Below, piece after piece: positions 1-8,428 of a stretch of 42,586 nucleotides of DNA; position 1 is the stretch's first letter; each line of letters starts with the position of its first letter. This stretch comes from CAZHWT01 sp964536215 (GTDB lineage: Bacteria > Patescibacteriota > CAZHWT01), in NCBI GenBank assembly GCA_964536215.1, contig CAZHWT010000006.1, positions 1 through 42,586 of the forward strand. The letters are read 5' to 3'. Made by a program: the position numbers and the translations under genes. The notes under the pieces were generated by a model that was given only the letters and a program-made list of their open reading frames with translations, did no database searches and was not told where the DNA came from.

Positions 1-62
1 AAGTCCACAACGCTATTTGAAAGGATGTGTTGTTCCGCTTTAGTTGACAGTGCCGAAAAATG

Positions 63-107
63 GTGTATTGGGTGTATTGGGTGTATTGGGTATATTGGTA
101 ATAGTGG
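63..107. repeat. 9-bp-period tandem array (GTGTATTGG type)
   Basis: Three exact copies of GTGTATTGG are followed by two degenerate 9-mers. The same 9-bp-period family recurs at 40575-40610 and, more degenerate, at 35218-35244. In each case a TTCG-type 7-bp array follows on the same strand. Confidence 0.9.
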
Positions 108-113
108 CTTAGT

Positions 114-182
114 TCATTCGTAACATTCGTGTTTCGTAGCATTCGCATATACATTCGTAATTCGGATGTTACCTATTCGCAT
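114..182. repeat. 7-bp-period TTCG-type array upstream of comM
   Basis: A run of 7-mers built around ATTCG, in register for about ten units. Positions 153-179 match 40657-40683 over 27 nt with one T/C mismatch, 40 kb away. This array accounts for the apparent N-terminal extension of the comM reading frame, which is therefore not likely to be coding. Confidence 0.85.
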
Positions 183-248
183 CTCTTGACATTCGGGTAT
201 CCTTCGGTGTATACCAGACATATATCACTGCCCGGTCAGGAGTACCGC

Positions 249-1919
249 GTGTTAGCCACCATTAAAACCGCCACCGTCTGCGGCTTAGACTCAATGCCCA
301 TCGACGTCGAAGTCGACGTGGCCAAAATGTCCTTCCCTGCCTTTACCGTCGTCGGCCTACCCGATAAAGCTATCGACGAAGCCAAAGAGCGCGTCCGCTC
401 CGCCCTCAAGAACTCCGGCACTCAATTCCCACAGCATCGCATTACCGTTAATCTAGCTCCGGCTGATGTACCCAAAAACGGCCCTTCATTTGACCTGCCT
501 ATTGCCCTGGGCCTTCTCATAGCCTCCGAACAAGTGCCGCTCACCCAAACCAACAACTGGTATATTGGCGAACTATCACTCGATGGCAGTATTAAAGCCG
601 TCAACGGCATCTTACCAATTGCCGCCCTGGCTAAAAAACAAGGCGCCACTGCCCTCTTCGTCCCTGCCGCCAACGCCACCGAAGCCGCTCTCATCCAAGA
701 TCTGCCCGTCTATAGCCTCACCAGCCTCAAACAACTCGTCCTCCACCTCAATAACGCTCAACCACTTACTCCGGTTCCACCCACCGCCATAGAGCTATCT
801 GACCATCATCCCAGTCAAACCGACATGCAAGACGTCCTCGGACAAGAGCAAGCTAAGCGAGCGCTAGAGATCGCTGCGGCCGGCGGTCACAACCTCATGC
901 TCCAAGGTCTGCCTGGCAGCGGCAAAACTATGTTAGCTCGCGCTTTTGCCTCCATCCTTCCACCGCTAACCTTCGCCGAATCTCTAGAAGTCAGCGGTAT
1001 TTACAGTGTCTGCAATCTCCTCGGCGATGAGCCCTATCTCAAACAACGCCCCTTCCGCTCACCTCACCACACCACCAGCGATATTGGTCTTATCGGCGGT
1101 GGGGCGAACCCAAAACCTGGAGAAATCAGTCTAGCTCATCGTGGAGTACTATTCTTAGATGAATTTGCCGAGTTCCCCCGCCACGTCTTAGAAGCTTTGC
1201 GTCAACCATTAGAAGACGGCATTGTCACAATCAGCCGTGCCAAAGCCAGCTATACGTTCCCAGCTCGCTTTCAACTCCTGGCCGCTCAAAACCCTTGTCC
1301 TTGCGGCCATCAAGGCGACCCGCTCACTGCCTGCATCTGCTCTCCACGTCAAATCAGCAACTATCAAAAGCGCCTATCCGGCCCTCTCCTAGATCGCATC
1401 GACCTCTTTATTACCGTTTCTCGCGTCAAGGACCATCAGCTAGCTCAGCTTCAACAAACCAAATCTACCGCCGAAACGTCACAGGCCATCGCCAATAGAG
1501 TTAAAGCGGCCAGACAAATTCAAGTGGAAAGATTCATAAGTAGTCAGGGAGCAAAACTCCAAAAAGCGTCCAGTGTCCACCCCGATTCAATCGGGGTCCA
1601 GTTTCAAGCATCCAGTCATCAGAGTACAAATACTGACATAGAAGCCTCTAAATCCAGTGCTAGTTCTAGTATAGACTTCCAAGTTACCCTCAACGCCAAC
1701 ATGACTACCAAGCAAGTCAAACAATTCTGTCGACTAGACGAAGCCGGCCTACAGCTCATGCAACTGGCCGCCACCCGCTACCAACTGTCTGCTCGCAGCT
1801 ACCTTAAAGTCCTCAAAGTCGCTCGCACCATCGCCGACCTAGCCAGCACCAGCACTATTCAACCCGATCACCTATCCGAAGCCCTACAATATCGCCAGGC
1901 TACTAGTGCTATGTCATAA
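249..1919 (+). CDS. comM: YifB/ComM family Mg-chelatase-like AAA+ ATPase
   Basis: This cytoplasmic ATPase family includes ComM, a hexameric helicase that drives branch migration when single-stranded donor DNA is integrated during natural transformation. The GTG at 249 is chosen because AGGAG lies 6 nt upstream at 238-242 and the protein then begins MLATIKTATVCGL as the family does. The frame is open back to 129, but that stretch is repeat DNA. An N-terminal ChlI-like domain comes first, then Walker A GLPGSGKT near residue 220, Walker B LFLDEFAEF, the Cys-rich NPCPCGHQG segment near 350, the RISNYQKR-like arginine region and the C-terminal lid. About 50 extra residues (nt 1540-1680) interrupt the lid and contain a repeat-derived peptide. 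Conserved sequence continues on both sides, so the gene is probably functional. Family assignment is very secure; the transformation role is inferred. Confidence 0.95.
   Translation: MLATIKTATVCGLDSMPIDVEVDVAKMSFPAFTVVGLPDKAIDEAKERVRSALKNSGTQFPQHRITVNLAPADVPKNGPSFDLPIALGLLIASEQVPLTQTNNWYIGELSLDGSIKAVNGILPIAALAKKQGATALFVPAANATEAALIQDLPVYSLTSLKQLVLHLNNAQPLTPVPPTAIELSDHHPSQTDMQDVLGQEQAKRALEIAAAGGHNLMLQGLPGSGKTMLARAFASILPPLTFAESLEVSGIYSVCNLLGDEPYLKQRPFRSPHHTTSDIGLIGGGANPKPGEISLAHRGVLFLDEFAEFPRHVLEALRQPLEDGIVTISRAKASYTFPARFQLLAAQNPCPCGHQGDPLTACICSPRQISNYQKRLSGPLLDRIDLFITVSRVKDHQLAQLQQTKSTAETSQAIANRVKAARQIQVERFISSQGAKLQKASSVHPDSIGVQFQASSHQSTNTDIEASKSSASSSIDFQVTLNANMTTKQVKQFCRLDEAGLQLMQLAATRYQLSARSYLKVLKVARTIADLASTSTIQPDHLSEALQYRQATSAMS
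1565..1620 (+). repeat. AGCGTCC-family 7-bp array inside comM
   Basis: Eight consecutive 7-mers in register, beginning AGCGTCC AGTGTCC. They include a 21-nt block carrying the hairpin CCCCGAT-TCA-ATCGGGG (1580-1596) and then continue AGTTTCA AGCATCC AGTCATC. The array is read in frame within a variable loop of ComM. Sister arrays lie in rplV and hrpA. Confidence 0.85.
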
Positions 1920-2014
1920 AACAGATTCAATACCCTATATCTATAACTATCACCATCCACTATCAAAACATCCACCAATACTACTTCTCCTGTAATACAC
2001 TTGCCACAATGGGG

Positions 2015-2082
2015 TATAATAACCGGGTCTACGCAGGGTAGACAAAGGCGGCACAAAATGTGCAGTGCAAATAGGCAAGGGG
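2015..2082 (+). promoter_or_regulatory. Promoter -10 and structured leader of the 2089 gene
   Basis: TATAAT at 2015-2020 is preceded by GGGG, with no convincing -35. The presumed leader holds two small hairpins, GTCTAC-GCAGG-GTAGAC (2027-2043) and GCACA-AAA-TGTGC (2051-2063). The Shine-Dalgarno AAGGGG follows at 2077-2082, 6 nt before the ATG. Confidence 0.6.
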
Positions 2083-2088
2083 TTAAAT

Positions 2089-2463
2089 ATGGCTCGCCCG
2101 CACCAGTCATCTTCCGTTGCGCGCCCAATGGGCGTAGATGTTCGTGACTGGCGAAAGCTAAGTCAAAAGGACCAAATACTCTTGGTCACGTTGACGAACA
2201 AATACCTCTCAGAAGGATATCCCTTCTTCTGTGAGTTGAAGGAAAAGCACGGAAACAACGTTGCCTCGCTGTCCCAAAACAGCATTGCGCAAGAGTGGAT
2301 CAAATACCTAGATCGACACGAAGCCGATAGGGTCGCAAGAGAGAAAGAAGAGCAGCGCAATAAAACTGCTCAATATGAAGCTGAAGGCCGTGCATTCATG
2401 CTGAGCCTCCAGCAACAGCGGCCTTCTCAGCCCCTGCATCACACTCGAATGCAAGGAGAGTAG
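2089..2463 (+). CDS. Hypothetical protein, small and helical
   Basis: I do not recognise this 124-residue protein. The ATG at 2089 is chosen over an in-frame ATG at 2065 because AAGGGG lies 6 nt upstream of it. The product is soluble and charged, with no signal peptide or membrane segment. Its second half, roughly residues 70-105, is rich in Glu, Lys, Arg and Gln and is probably a long helix or coiled coil. The tail is rich in Gln, Pro and His. It is a single-gene unit with its own -10 box, two leader hairpins and a 14-bp stem-loop just after the stop. This differs from the tight packing of its neighbours and suggests an independently controlled or acquired gene. Confidence 0.65.
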   Translation: MARPHQSSSVARPMGVDVRDWRKLSQKDQILLVTLTNKYLSEGYPFFCELKEKHGNNVASLSQNSIAQEWIKYLDRHEADRVAREKEEQRNKTAQYEAEGRAFMLSLQQQRPSQPLHHTRMQGE

Positions 2464-2475
2464 ACACCTCTTTTA

Positions 2476-2509
2476 GGCAGATGATTCCGTCTCCACGGAC
2501 TCATCTGCC
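2476..2509 (+). terminator. Strong stem-loop after the 2089 gene, no U-tract
   Basis: GGCAGATGA (2476-2484) pairs with TCATCTGCC (2501-2509), and TCCGT (2486-2490) pairs with ACGGA (2495-2499) around a CTCC loop, with one mismatch between the two stems. It could terminate transcription or protect the 3' end. The missing T-run makes intrinsic termination uncertain. Confidence 0.5.
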
Positions 2510-2530
2510 ACCCTCAATCCCTTTCCAACC

Positions 2531-2539
2531 TGCTACAAT
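2531..2539 (+). promoter_or_regulatory. Extended -10 promoter, predicted leaderless
   Basis: TGC-TACAAT is an extended -10 ending exactly 6 nt before the ATG at 2546. Transcription would start at or next to the start codon, and there is no Shine-Dalgarno site. Confidence 0.65.
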
Positions 2540-2545
2540 AACAGT

Positions 2546-3058
2546 ATGAATAATATAGATATTCGTCCCTGCACCATCACCGGTATATCCCGCGTCTTGC
2601 CACTTCTAGAGTCACAAGGGGGCGTCTTTGACTTTCAAACTAAACGCCACATCATTCAAAAGGCCACTAAAGTTGTCGAGGAAAACTCTCAAAACCCTAC
2701 CGTCTGGCTAGCAATCCACGAAGGTGCCGTCGTTGGCTTTATCGGATTCATGATTAATATTGAAAACCCTCAACTAGCCGAATTATTTGGCCAAGTTGTC
2801 AAACGAGGCTATCAAGGTCAAGCTATTGGCAAGCACTTGCTCCAAGCCGGCCTGCAAGATTTACAAGATCGTGGCGTCAATCAGGTTAGCCTGCAACTTA
2901 AGGCCTCTGCTGCACCCTATGTTCACAAGTTCTACCAAAAAGCAGGCTTCAAGCAAACTTTTAACGAAAACTACACTGGCGCTTCAGATGAAAGTCGCAC
3001 TATGACTCTCAACTTTAAATCGGCCGTCAAAAACGCTCCTCTGCCGTATCCAGCATAG
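2546..3058 (+). CDS. GNAT family N-acetyltransferase
   Basis: This is a predicted acetyl-CoA-dependent N-acetyltransferase of 170 residues, the normal size for a single GNAT domain. The acetyl-CoA pyrophosphate loop is visible as RGYQGQAIGKHLL near residues 91-103, after a central beta-strand region (VWLAIHEGAVVGFIGF). The later segment APYVHKFYQKAGF is the typical GNAT motif B (FYxKxGF). The substrate cannot be told from the sequence. It stands alone with its own predicted leaderless promoter and is followed 35 nt later by the alkyltransferase-like gene, which also has its own -10 box. Confidence 0.88.
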   Translation: MNNIDIRPCTITGISRVLPLLESQGGVFDFQTKRHIIQKATKVVEENSQNPTVWLAIHEGAVVGFIGFMINIENPQLAELFGQVVKRGYQGQAIGKHLLQAGLQDLQDRGVNQVSLQLKASAAPYVHKFYQKAGFKQTFNENYTGASDESRTMTLNFKSAVKNAPLPYPA

Positions 3059-3078
3059 CAAACACAGTAACGCTAGTC

Positions 3079-3087
3079 TGCTATAAT
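3079..3087 (+). promoter_or_regulatory. Extended -10 promoter (TGCTATAAT), predicted leaderless
   Basis: TGC-TATAAT is a perfect extended -10 ending 6 nt before the GTG start at 3094. No ribosome binding site could fit. Confidence 0.75.
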
Positions 3088-3093
3088 ATCTCC

Positions 3094-3441
3094 GTGAATT
3101 TTTACCAGCAAGTTTACCACATCACGCGGGCTATTCCGCGCGGTCAAGTCGCCACCTACGGTCAAATCGCCGCCATCCTCGGCTCGCCTAGATCAGCCCG
3201 CATGGTTGGCCAAGCCATGGCTCATTGCCCTAGCAATGTACCTTGGCAGCGCGTCATCAACCGCCACGGCATGATCTCAATCGAAAACCTCCACGTCACC
3301 AAGCAAGATCAAGTCTATCTACTCCAAAAGGACGGCGTCGAAGTAACTGAGTCAGAAGGCAACTGGTGGGTAGACCTTAAAAAATATCTAGTAGACCCCT
3401 CTGTTTTAGCCTCGGCCATCACCACTCTCCCTCATGCTTAA
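3094..3441 (+). CDS. MGMT-family alkyltransferase-like protein (ATL)
   Basis: This 115-residue protein is the DNA-binding domain of O6-alkylguanine-DNA alkyltransferases. Its HTH-type segment is IPRGQVATYGQIA. The active-site PCHRV of true transferases is replaced by PWQRV (Trp51), the hallmark of ATL proteins. In that family the protein binds O6-alkylguanine, flips it and recruits nucleotide excision repair instead of removing the alkyl group. It starts with GTG at 3094, directly after an extended -10 box. The stop overlaps the next gene by 8 nt (ATGCTTAA), so the glycosyltransferase is probably co-transcribed and translationally coupled, although no functional link is obvious. Confidence 0.92.
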   Translation: MNFYQQVYHITRAIPRGQVATYGQIAAILGSPRSARMVGQAMAHCPSNVPWQRVINRHGMISIENLHVTKQDQVYLLQKDGVEVTESEGNWWVDLKKYLVDPSVLASAITTLPHA

Positions 3442-5275
3442 ATCTATCACTCGCCATCTTAGCACCATAACTATCCGTCAATGGCTCTGCTGGCTTACCG
3501 TCATCGCCTTGCTCGGTACAATGCTCACTCAGATGCTATATGAGGCCGCCAAAGATGGCGCCAGTACCGATGAGCAAATTCACATCCTGTCCGGCTACAC
3601 CACCATAACTCAGGGGCACGTTCTCTTTGACCCAGAACATCCATTCCTGGCCAAAGCTATTGCTGCCATCCCACTACTATTCATTCATCCTGACGTTCCC
3701 CAGGCCGCCACCAATTTAACGGCCGAACAGGCTCAACCTAGCTACAACACCTACCGCGAAGCTAATCAATGGGGATACGAAATGTTATTTACCTCTGAAA
3801 ACAACCCCGATCAACTTCTTTTTCTCACCCGAGCAGTCATCGCCATATTAACCACAATACTGGCAGCAGTAGTCTTTATCTGGACTAAGTCGCTGTGGGG
3901 ATTACCTAGCGCCTTAGCCGCTCTGGCTATCATCGCTTTCGAGCCATCCATTATCGCTCACGGCCACCTGGCCAACGACGATACTGTCGCCACCCTCTTC
4001 TTTATCGCTGCCATCGCCGCCTTCCATACTTTCCTCAAGCGCCCAACCTATCGCACCATCCTCCTGACTGGACTTATTCTCGGCCTAGGCCTCATCACTA
4101 AGTACTCACTCCTCCTCCTCGGGCCAATCTTTATCATCCTCCTCATTGGCTGGCTAACCATTCATCGAGATTACACAAGCGCCATCATCCCCCCTATATT
4201 CACCACGCTCTCCGCTCAATGGCAACGCTACACTGCTGGCCTGATAGCCATCTTCCTTACCGCTTGGTCCGTCATTTGGCTCAGCTACGGCAGCCTCATG
4301 CTCATAAATCCAGACCAAAACCCGGCCAGCCTGACCGGACTAATCCAGCTTCCAGCTTTCATTCTCAACAGCGCATCGGTCATCTTGCCAGCCATGTATG
4401 CTAAAGGCGCCCTTCTTTTGTTTGGTCCGAGCAGTCACGGTCGAGACGGCTACCTACTGGGCGCCTGCTACAATGGTGGCCGGTTAGATTACTTTACCGT
4501 GGTCACCTTCTTTAAAACACCGCTGACAACCCTCTTCCTTTTCGCCACTTCCTGCATCATCTGGCTCCGAACACGAGGCCATAACCACTTTGTCCCAGCC
4601 ATCATTCTGGTCCCACTCATTATTTACCTAGGTATCTCCAGCTTCTCTAGCATTAATATTGGCTACCGACATGTCTTACCAGTTGGTGTCCTCATTATCA
4701 TCGCTGCCGCCTATCCAGTTTCCCTCATAGACTGGCCTAGACTCGGCACAGATATAGCCAACATTGGTCGCCGCGTCATTAGCACCCTAATGCCTTCGAT
4801 TAACAACTCTCCACAAGGATCACCTTCATCGACAGCTACGAGCACCAGCATCTATGGCCTACTCATCCTAATTGCTCTAACCGCTAGTCTAATCGGCAGC
4901 ATCCTAGCCTTCCCCAACCACTTAGCCTACTACAATATCCTCTCCGGGGAACCGCACAACCGACCATTTATTTCTGCCGACTCCAATGCTGATTGGGGGC
5001 AAGGCACTAAAGCTCTCTACGAATACATGCGACAACACCACATCAACCAGGTAGCATTGGACAACTTTACTGGCACTGCCGAAGCCGAATCGCGCGGCTA
5101 CCCCATTTCAGCCGCCAATCCACATAATCACAACTATACTGGCTATCTCGCCCTATCTCGGTCCACTATCATCGACCATTACTGCACTAAAAACAACGAC
5201 TGGGGCTGGGTCGTCGATCACCACGACCCAATCGCCATTGTTGGTGGCAGTATTAATGTATACAAGTTGGACTAG
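3434..5275 (+). CDS. PMT-type (GT-C) membrane glycosyltransferase
   Basis: This 613-residue integral membrane protein resembles the protein O-mannosyltransferase/ArnT group, which transfers sugars from polyprenyl-phosphate donors on the outer face of the membrane. The first TM segment is followed by the acidic pair in GASTDEQIHILSGY and by DPEHPFLAK, the family's donor/metal region. AFEPSIIAHGHLANDD, repeated hydrophobic helices and NIGYRHVLP follow. The C-terminal segment NHLAYYN..ADSNADWGQG is also typical. The acceptor is unknown; in CPR such enzymes are candidates for glycosylation of surface proteins (inference). It overlaps the ATL gene by 8 nt. Confidence 0.88.
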   Translation: MLKSITRHLSTITIRQWLCWLTVIALLGTMLTQMLYEAAKDGASTDEQIHILSGYTTITQGHVLFDPEHPFLAKAIAAIPLLFIHPDVPQAATNLTAEQAQPSYNTYREANQWGYEMLFTSENNPDQLLFLTRAVIAILTTILAAVVFIWTKSLWGLPSALAALAIIAFEPSIIAHGHLANDDTVATLFFIAAIAAFHTFLKRPTYRTILLTGLILGLGLITKYSLLLLGPIFIILLIGWLTIHRDYTSAIIPPIFTTLSAQWQRYTAGLIAIFLTAWSVIWLSYGSLMLINPDQNPASLTGLIQLPAFILNSASVILPAMYAKGALLLFGPSSHGRDGYLLGACYNGGRLDYFTVVTFFKTPLTTLFLFATSCIIWLRTRGHNHFVPAIILVPLIIYLGISSFSSINIGYRHVLPVGVLIIIAAAYPVSLIDWPRLGTDIANIGRRVISTLMPSINNSPQGSPSSTATSTSIYGLLILIALTASLIGSILAFPNHLAYYNILSGEPHNRPFISADSNADWGQGTKALYEYMRQHHINQVALDNFTGTAEAESRGYPISAANPHNHNYTGYLALSRSTIIDHYCTKNNDWGWVVDHHDPIAIVGGSINVYKLD

Positions 5276-5383
5276 ATAACCACAGGACTCTAATATAGCC
5301 ACTCCTCATCTCTAAAGCAGACTCCATAGTCAAGCAAACTACAAGGTCTAATCAGAGCACCAGAATTGTCCGACTTTTACATC

Positions 5384-5392
5384 TGATATACT
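5384..5392 (+). promoter_or_regulatory. Extended -10 promoter, predicted leaderless
   Basis: TGA-TATACT ends 6 nt before the ATG at 5399. A possible -35, TTGTCC, lies at 5366-5371 with a short 15-nt spacer. There is no Shine-Dalgarno site. Confidence 0.65.
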
Positions 5393-5398
5393 AATCTC

Positions 5399-5974
5399 AT
5401 GGACACCGCTCTCATTATTCACGGCGCATACGGCAATCCAAGGCAAAACTGGTTCCCTTGGACCAGTCGCAAGCTAGAACGACTAGACTACACCACATTC
5501 ACCCCGCAATTCCCAACTCCCGAAGGCCAAAATGTTAATAGTTGGATCAGCATTGTAGCTCCATACCTAGCTAAGCTAAATCAAAACAGTCTTCTCATCG
5601 GACACAGCATTGGCGCCACCTTTGCCTTGTCGGTACTAGAGCAACTCGCTACACCACTCAAGGCGACTTTCTTCGTCTCCGGATTCATTGGCAATCTCAA
5701 CCACCCCGAACTGGATACCATTAATACTAGTTTTTATCAAAAACCCTTCGACTGGGCCACTATTCGCCGGAATGCCGGCCAGATCATCATCTTCCACAGC
5801 GATAACGATCCGTTCGTACCGCTACATCGATGCCTAGAGCTTTCAACCAACCTCGGTACCAAGCCCATCATCATCCCAGGCGCAGGCCATTTTAATACAG
5901 CCTCTGACTACCGCCAGTTCCCCCAGCTATTCAGCAAAATTGAGCAGCTTGTCACCACAAAGCGATCCAGCTAA
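5399..5974 (+). CDS. RBBP9/YdeN-type alpha/beta hydrolase
   Basis: This is a 191-residue small serine hydrolase of the RBBP9/YdeN (DUF1749-like) type. The N-terminal IIHGAYGNPRQNWFPW is the oxyanion region. Ser70 lies in the nucleophile elbow GHSIG, Asp137 in HSDNDPFVP and His164 in GAGHFN, giving a complete catalytic triad. The length matches the family. The substrate is unknown. The gene converges on the response regulator, whose stop is only 21 nt away on the other strand, with no clear terminator between them. Confidence 0.9.
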   Translation: MDTALIIHGAYGNPRQNWFPWTSRKLERLDYTTFTPQFPTPEGQNVNSWISIVAPYLAKLNQNSLLIGHSIGATFALSVLEQLATPLKATFFVSGFIGNLNHPELDTINTSFYQKPFDWATIRRNAGQIIIFHSDNDPFVPLHRCLELSTNLGTKPIIIPGAGHFNTASDYRQFPQLFSKIEQLVTTKRSS

Positions 5975-5995
5975 ACGTTACCTCAAAAAAGGTGG

Positions 5996-6352
5996 TTAGT
6001 CATGCTCAACTTGGCGCTTAACCACCGTAATCAGCTCATCCAACTCAAACGGTTTAGCCAAAAAATCATCCGCACCCGTTTCTCGGACCGACACAGGCGT
6101 AGCATCACTATGCGCTGACATCAACACCACCTTGCCAGTATTAGGTTGCGACTTCAGCTGCTTAGCAATTGTCCGGCCATCAATACCTTGCATCCAGATA
6201 TCCAACAATATAACGTCGGCTCGACTTCGAACATAATCTGCCATATTGCTACCATCATCGGTATAGACTTCAAACCCTTCATCTTCCAAAACAATTTGGC
6301 AAACTTCACAAATAGCCGGATCATCGTCAACAATAAGTACTCGTCTAGACAT
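5996..6352 (-). CDS. Stand-alone response regulator receiver
   Basis: A 118-residue CheY-like receiver with no output domain. The acidic pocket is Asp9-Asp11, the phospho-acceptor is Asp51 (LLDIWM), the switch residue is Ser79 (MSAHS) and the conserved lysine is Lys100 (AKPF). It overlaps the upstream kinase gene by 8 nt, so the two form a cognate pair made from one transcript. With no DNA-binding domain it must act by protein contact or pass phosphate to another partner (inference). Confidence 0.95.
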   Translation of the reverse strand: MSRRVLIVDDDPAICEVCQIVLEDEGFEVYTDDGSNMADYVRSRADVILLDIWMQGIDGRTIAKQLKSQPNTGKVVLMSAHSDATPVSVRETGADDFLAKPFELDELITVVKRQVEHD

Positions 6353-7790
6353 ACGAACCTCGGTGCATAATCGCTGATGGCTGCTCTGGTCGAGCTTTAA
6401 TTAGTGGTAGGGAGAAAGAGAAAGTCGACCCTTTATTTTCTTCACTCTCCAGCCAAATCTTTCCACCATGCCAACTAATAATCTCAGCACAGATGTAGAG
6501 ACCTAACCCAAGCCCGCCTGGCACATCTGCCCGACTGGCGCTCTGGAGACGAGAGTACGGCTTAAACAAATTCTCTTGTTCGCGCTTAGCTATCCCAATA
6601 CCAAAATCCTGCACGCTCACCACCACCTTATCTCTACCCTCAGAAACTCGTATGAGGACACGGTCGCTAGTCGGAGAATACTTAATAGCATTGGCCAGTA
6701 AATTAGCCATAACCTGCTCTAAGCGAACCTGATCTCCTATCACCGCCGTATTGCACCAGCCAGACACCCGCACTTTATGGTGGTGGGCAATTGCTTGTAC
6801 GTCCTCAATCGATCGCTCCACCACACCGTTAATAGATATTCGCTCTCGTCGGATTACCAACTGCCCGCTCTGGATTTTAGTCATATCAAGCAGATCTCTA
6901 ATAAGTCCAGACAACTTATTCAGCTGATCATCCAACTTTTCCGTAAATTGCACCAAGTCCTTCTGCGTGCCCCGCTTTAATCGACGCTCCAACACTTCAG
7001 TGTATCCTTTCATACTCGTCAACGGCGTCCGCAGCTCATGAGAAGCAATGGCCAGAAACTGTTCATTGCGCCGCTTAGCCGCAATCAGCTCCACAATCGA
7101 ATCACGATGGTTGTTACATAACACCACCACAAAATACGTCATCGCCAACAAAAACAACGTATGTAGCGGCACTGACAGGTCATTGTGGCCATAGCTATAT
7201 AACCATACCGGAAACAAGGCATCCAACAAAATATTAACTACCGACACTACGCCGAATAGAATCCAGGCCAATCGCCAATCAGCATAGGCCGCCATAAACG
7301 CCATAACGAGAAAAACGTGGAAATGCATAATCAAAGCGCCACTACTAGCAAACACAAATAAGTAAGAGAAAGCCAGCAGCGACAAGGCTAACAAAATTCT
7401 CCACACAAAATGGTTCTTAATCCGCGATTGCGCCAACAATGGAATAAGCAGGGCAATGCCGCCCGAAAGAAGAGCCATTACCCCTTCAGGCACAGTTAAT
7501 GAATACCAGCCTAACGGCGATGGAAATAAATCCGGCAACCGGACATAGGTATTAAGCATCAATATCAGAGCTAACATTGCTCCATGCAGCCAGAGCACTT
7601 TTATGGCCAACTGATCCAAAAGACCATAGCGAAGTGCTTCAGCATAAGAAGCATTAATATCTGTCAAGGCGGTATGAGAGAACAATCGATCAAATCGACC
7701 ACCCAAAGCACGATTGACCTGCTGAGCCACTGCGGACCCTTTAGCCGCCCAACGATCTATATCCACAGAAATAGTCACTGAATGAGCCAT
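6345..7790 (-). CDS. Membrane sensor histidine kinase
   Basis: This 481-residue kinase has about 55 cytoplasmic N-terminal residues, six or seven membrane helices between about 60 and 225 (including MHFHVF and YADWRLAW), then a HisKA domain with the H-box IASHELRTPLTSMKGY (His251). The HATPase_c domain has the N-box NLLANAIKYSP, G1 VQDFGIGIA and G2 GLGLGLYI. There are no PAS or HAMP domains, so sensing is probably done by the membrane region; the ligand is unknown. Its 3' end overlaps the receiver gene. Upstream, TAGTAT lies 6 nt before the ATG, a weaker version of the leaderless pattern seen elsewhere. Confidence 0.95.
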   Translation of the reverse strand: MAHSVTISVDIDRWAAKGSAVAQQVNRALGGRFDRLFSHTALTDINASYAEALRYGLLDQLAIKVLWLHGAMLALILMLNTYVRLPDLFPSPLGWYSLTVPEGVMALLSGGIALLIPLLAQSRIKNHFVWRILLALSLLAFSYLFVFASSGALIMHFHVFLVMAFMAAYADWRLAWILFGVVSVVNILLDALFPVWLYSYGHNDLSVPLHTLFLLAMTYFVVVLCNNHRDSIVELIAAKRRNEQFLAIASHELRTPLTSMKGYTEVLERRLKRGTQKDLVQFTEKLDDQLNKLSGLIRDLLDMTKIQSGQLVIRRERISINGVVERSIEDVQAIAHHHKVRVSGWCNTAVIGDQVRLEQVMANLLANAIKYSPTSDRVLIRVSEGRDKVVVSVQDFGIGIAKREQENLFKPYSRLQSASRADVPGGLGLGLYICAEIISWHGGKIWLESEENKGSTFSFSLPLIKARPEQPSAIMHRGSYV

Positions 7791-7912
7791 ATTCGCATAC
7801 TAAACACCCATCATAAAAATAATAGTACCTGTATCGTACCAATCTTAACAACAAGATGCAATAATTATCAGTATATTATGGTATAAATATTTACTTAGAC
7901 ACCCATAACAAA

Positions 7913-7937
7913 AATACGCCGATAAAATCGGCGTATT
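7913..7937 (-). terminator. Rho-independent terminator of the alpha/rplM-rpsI unit
   Basis: A perfect 11-bp stem (AATACGCCGAT / ATCGGCGTATT) with a 3-nt loop, followed on the minus strand by a T-rich tract. It lies 30 nt after the rpsI stop and closes the ribosomal transcript. Confidence 0.88.
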
Positions 7938-7966
7938 GTTAAAATTACCAAACCAAGTCGCGACTC

Positions 7967-8416
7967 TTAACGCTTAGAGAACTGCGGAGCTTTACGCGCC
8001 CGCTTCAAACCATACTTCTTGCGTTCCTTCATGCGCTGATCGCGGGTTAGCATACCCTGTGACCGCAGCACCCCACGCAAGGTTTCATCATACTCTTTCA
8101 AAGCCCGGGCAATGCCCAATGACATAGCTCCTAGCTGGGCACGAGGTCCACCACCGCCAACCTTAATCGAAATTGCAAACGTATCTTGGCGCTCCGTAGC
8201 TACTAATGGAGCTACAATGACTGCCTTATCCAAAGGGCGCGGATACGCTTCCTCTAAAGGCTTATCATTCACCGTAATCTCACCCTTGCCCAGCTCCATC
8301 TTGATGCGGGCAACAGCCTCTTTACGACGCCCAACCGTCCAGTAAACCGTACCGCTACTAGCCTTCTTAGGCTTCGAAACTTGTTCTTCAGTTTTGTTTT
8401 GCTCTTGTTCTGCCAT
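7967..8416 (-). CDS. rpsI: 30S ribosomal protein S9 (uS9)
   Basis: S9 binds the 3' major domain of 16S rRNA, and its C-terminal tail reaches the P-site tRNA anticodon region. The 149-residue product has a charged N-terminal extension of about 25 residues before VYWTVGRRKEAVARI. The GGGGPRAQLGAM core and the conserved KKYGLKRARKAPQFSKR tail ending in Lys-Arg are intact. It follows rplM by 12 nt, the standard rplM-rpsI pair, and is the last gene before a strong terminator. Confidence 0.97.
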   Translation of the reverse strand: MAEQEQNKTEEQVSKPKKASSGTVYWTVGRRKEAVARIKMELGKGEITVNDKPLEEAYPRPLDKAVIVAPLVATERQDTFAISIKVGGGGPRAQLGAMSLGIARALKEYDETLRGVLRSQGMLTRDQRMKERKKYGLKRARKAPQFSKR

Positions 8417-8428
8417 AAAAAATTTCCT

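Noticed and set aside
43..48. TTGACA as a comM promoter -35
   Set aside because: No -10-like hexamer at 16-18 nt; the downstream sequence is the 9-bp array.
129..248. N-terminal 40-residue extension of comM
   Set aside because: It is translated repeat DNA; a GTG at 249 with AGGAG 6 nt upstream gives the family's normal N-terminus.
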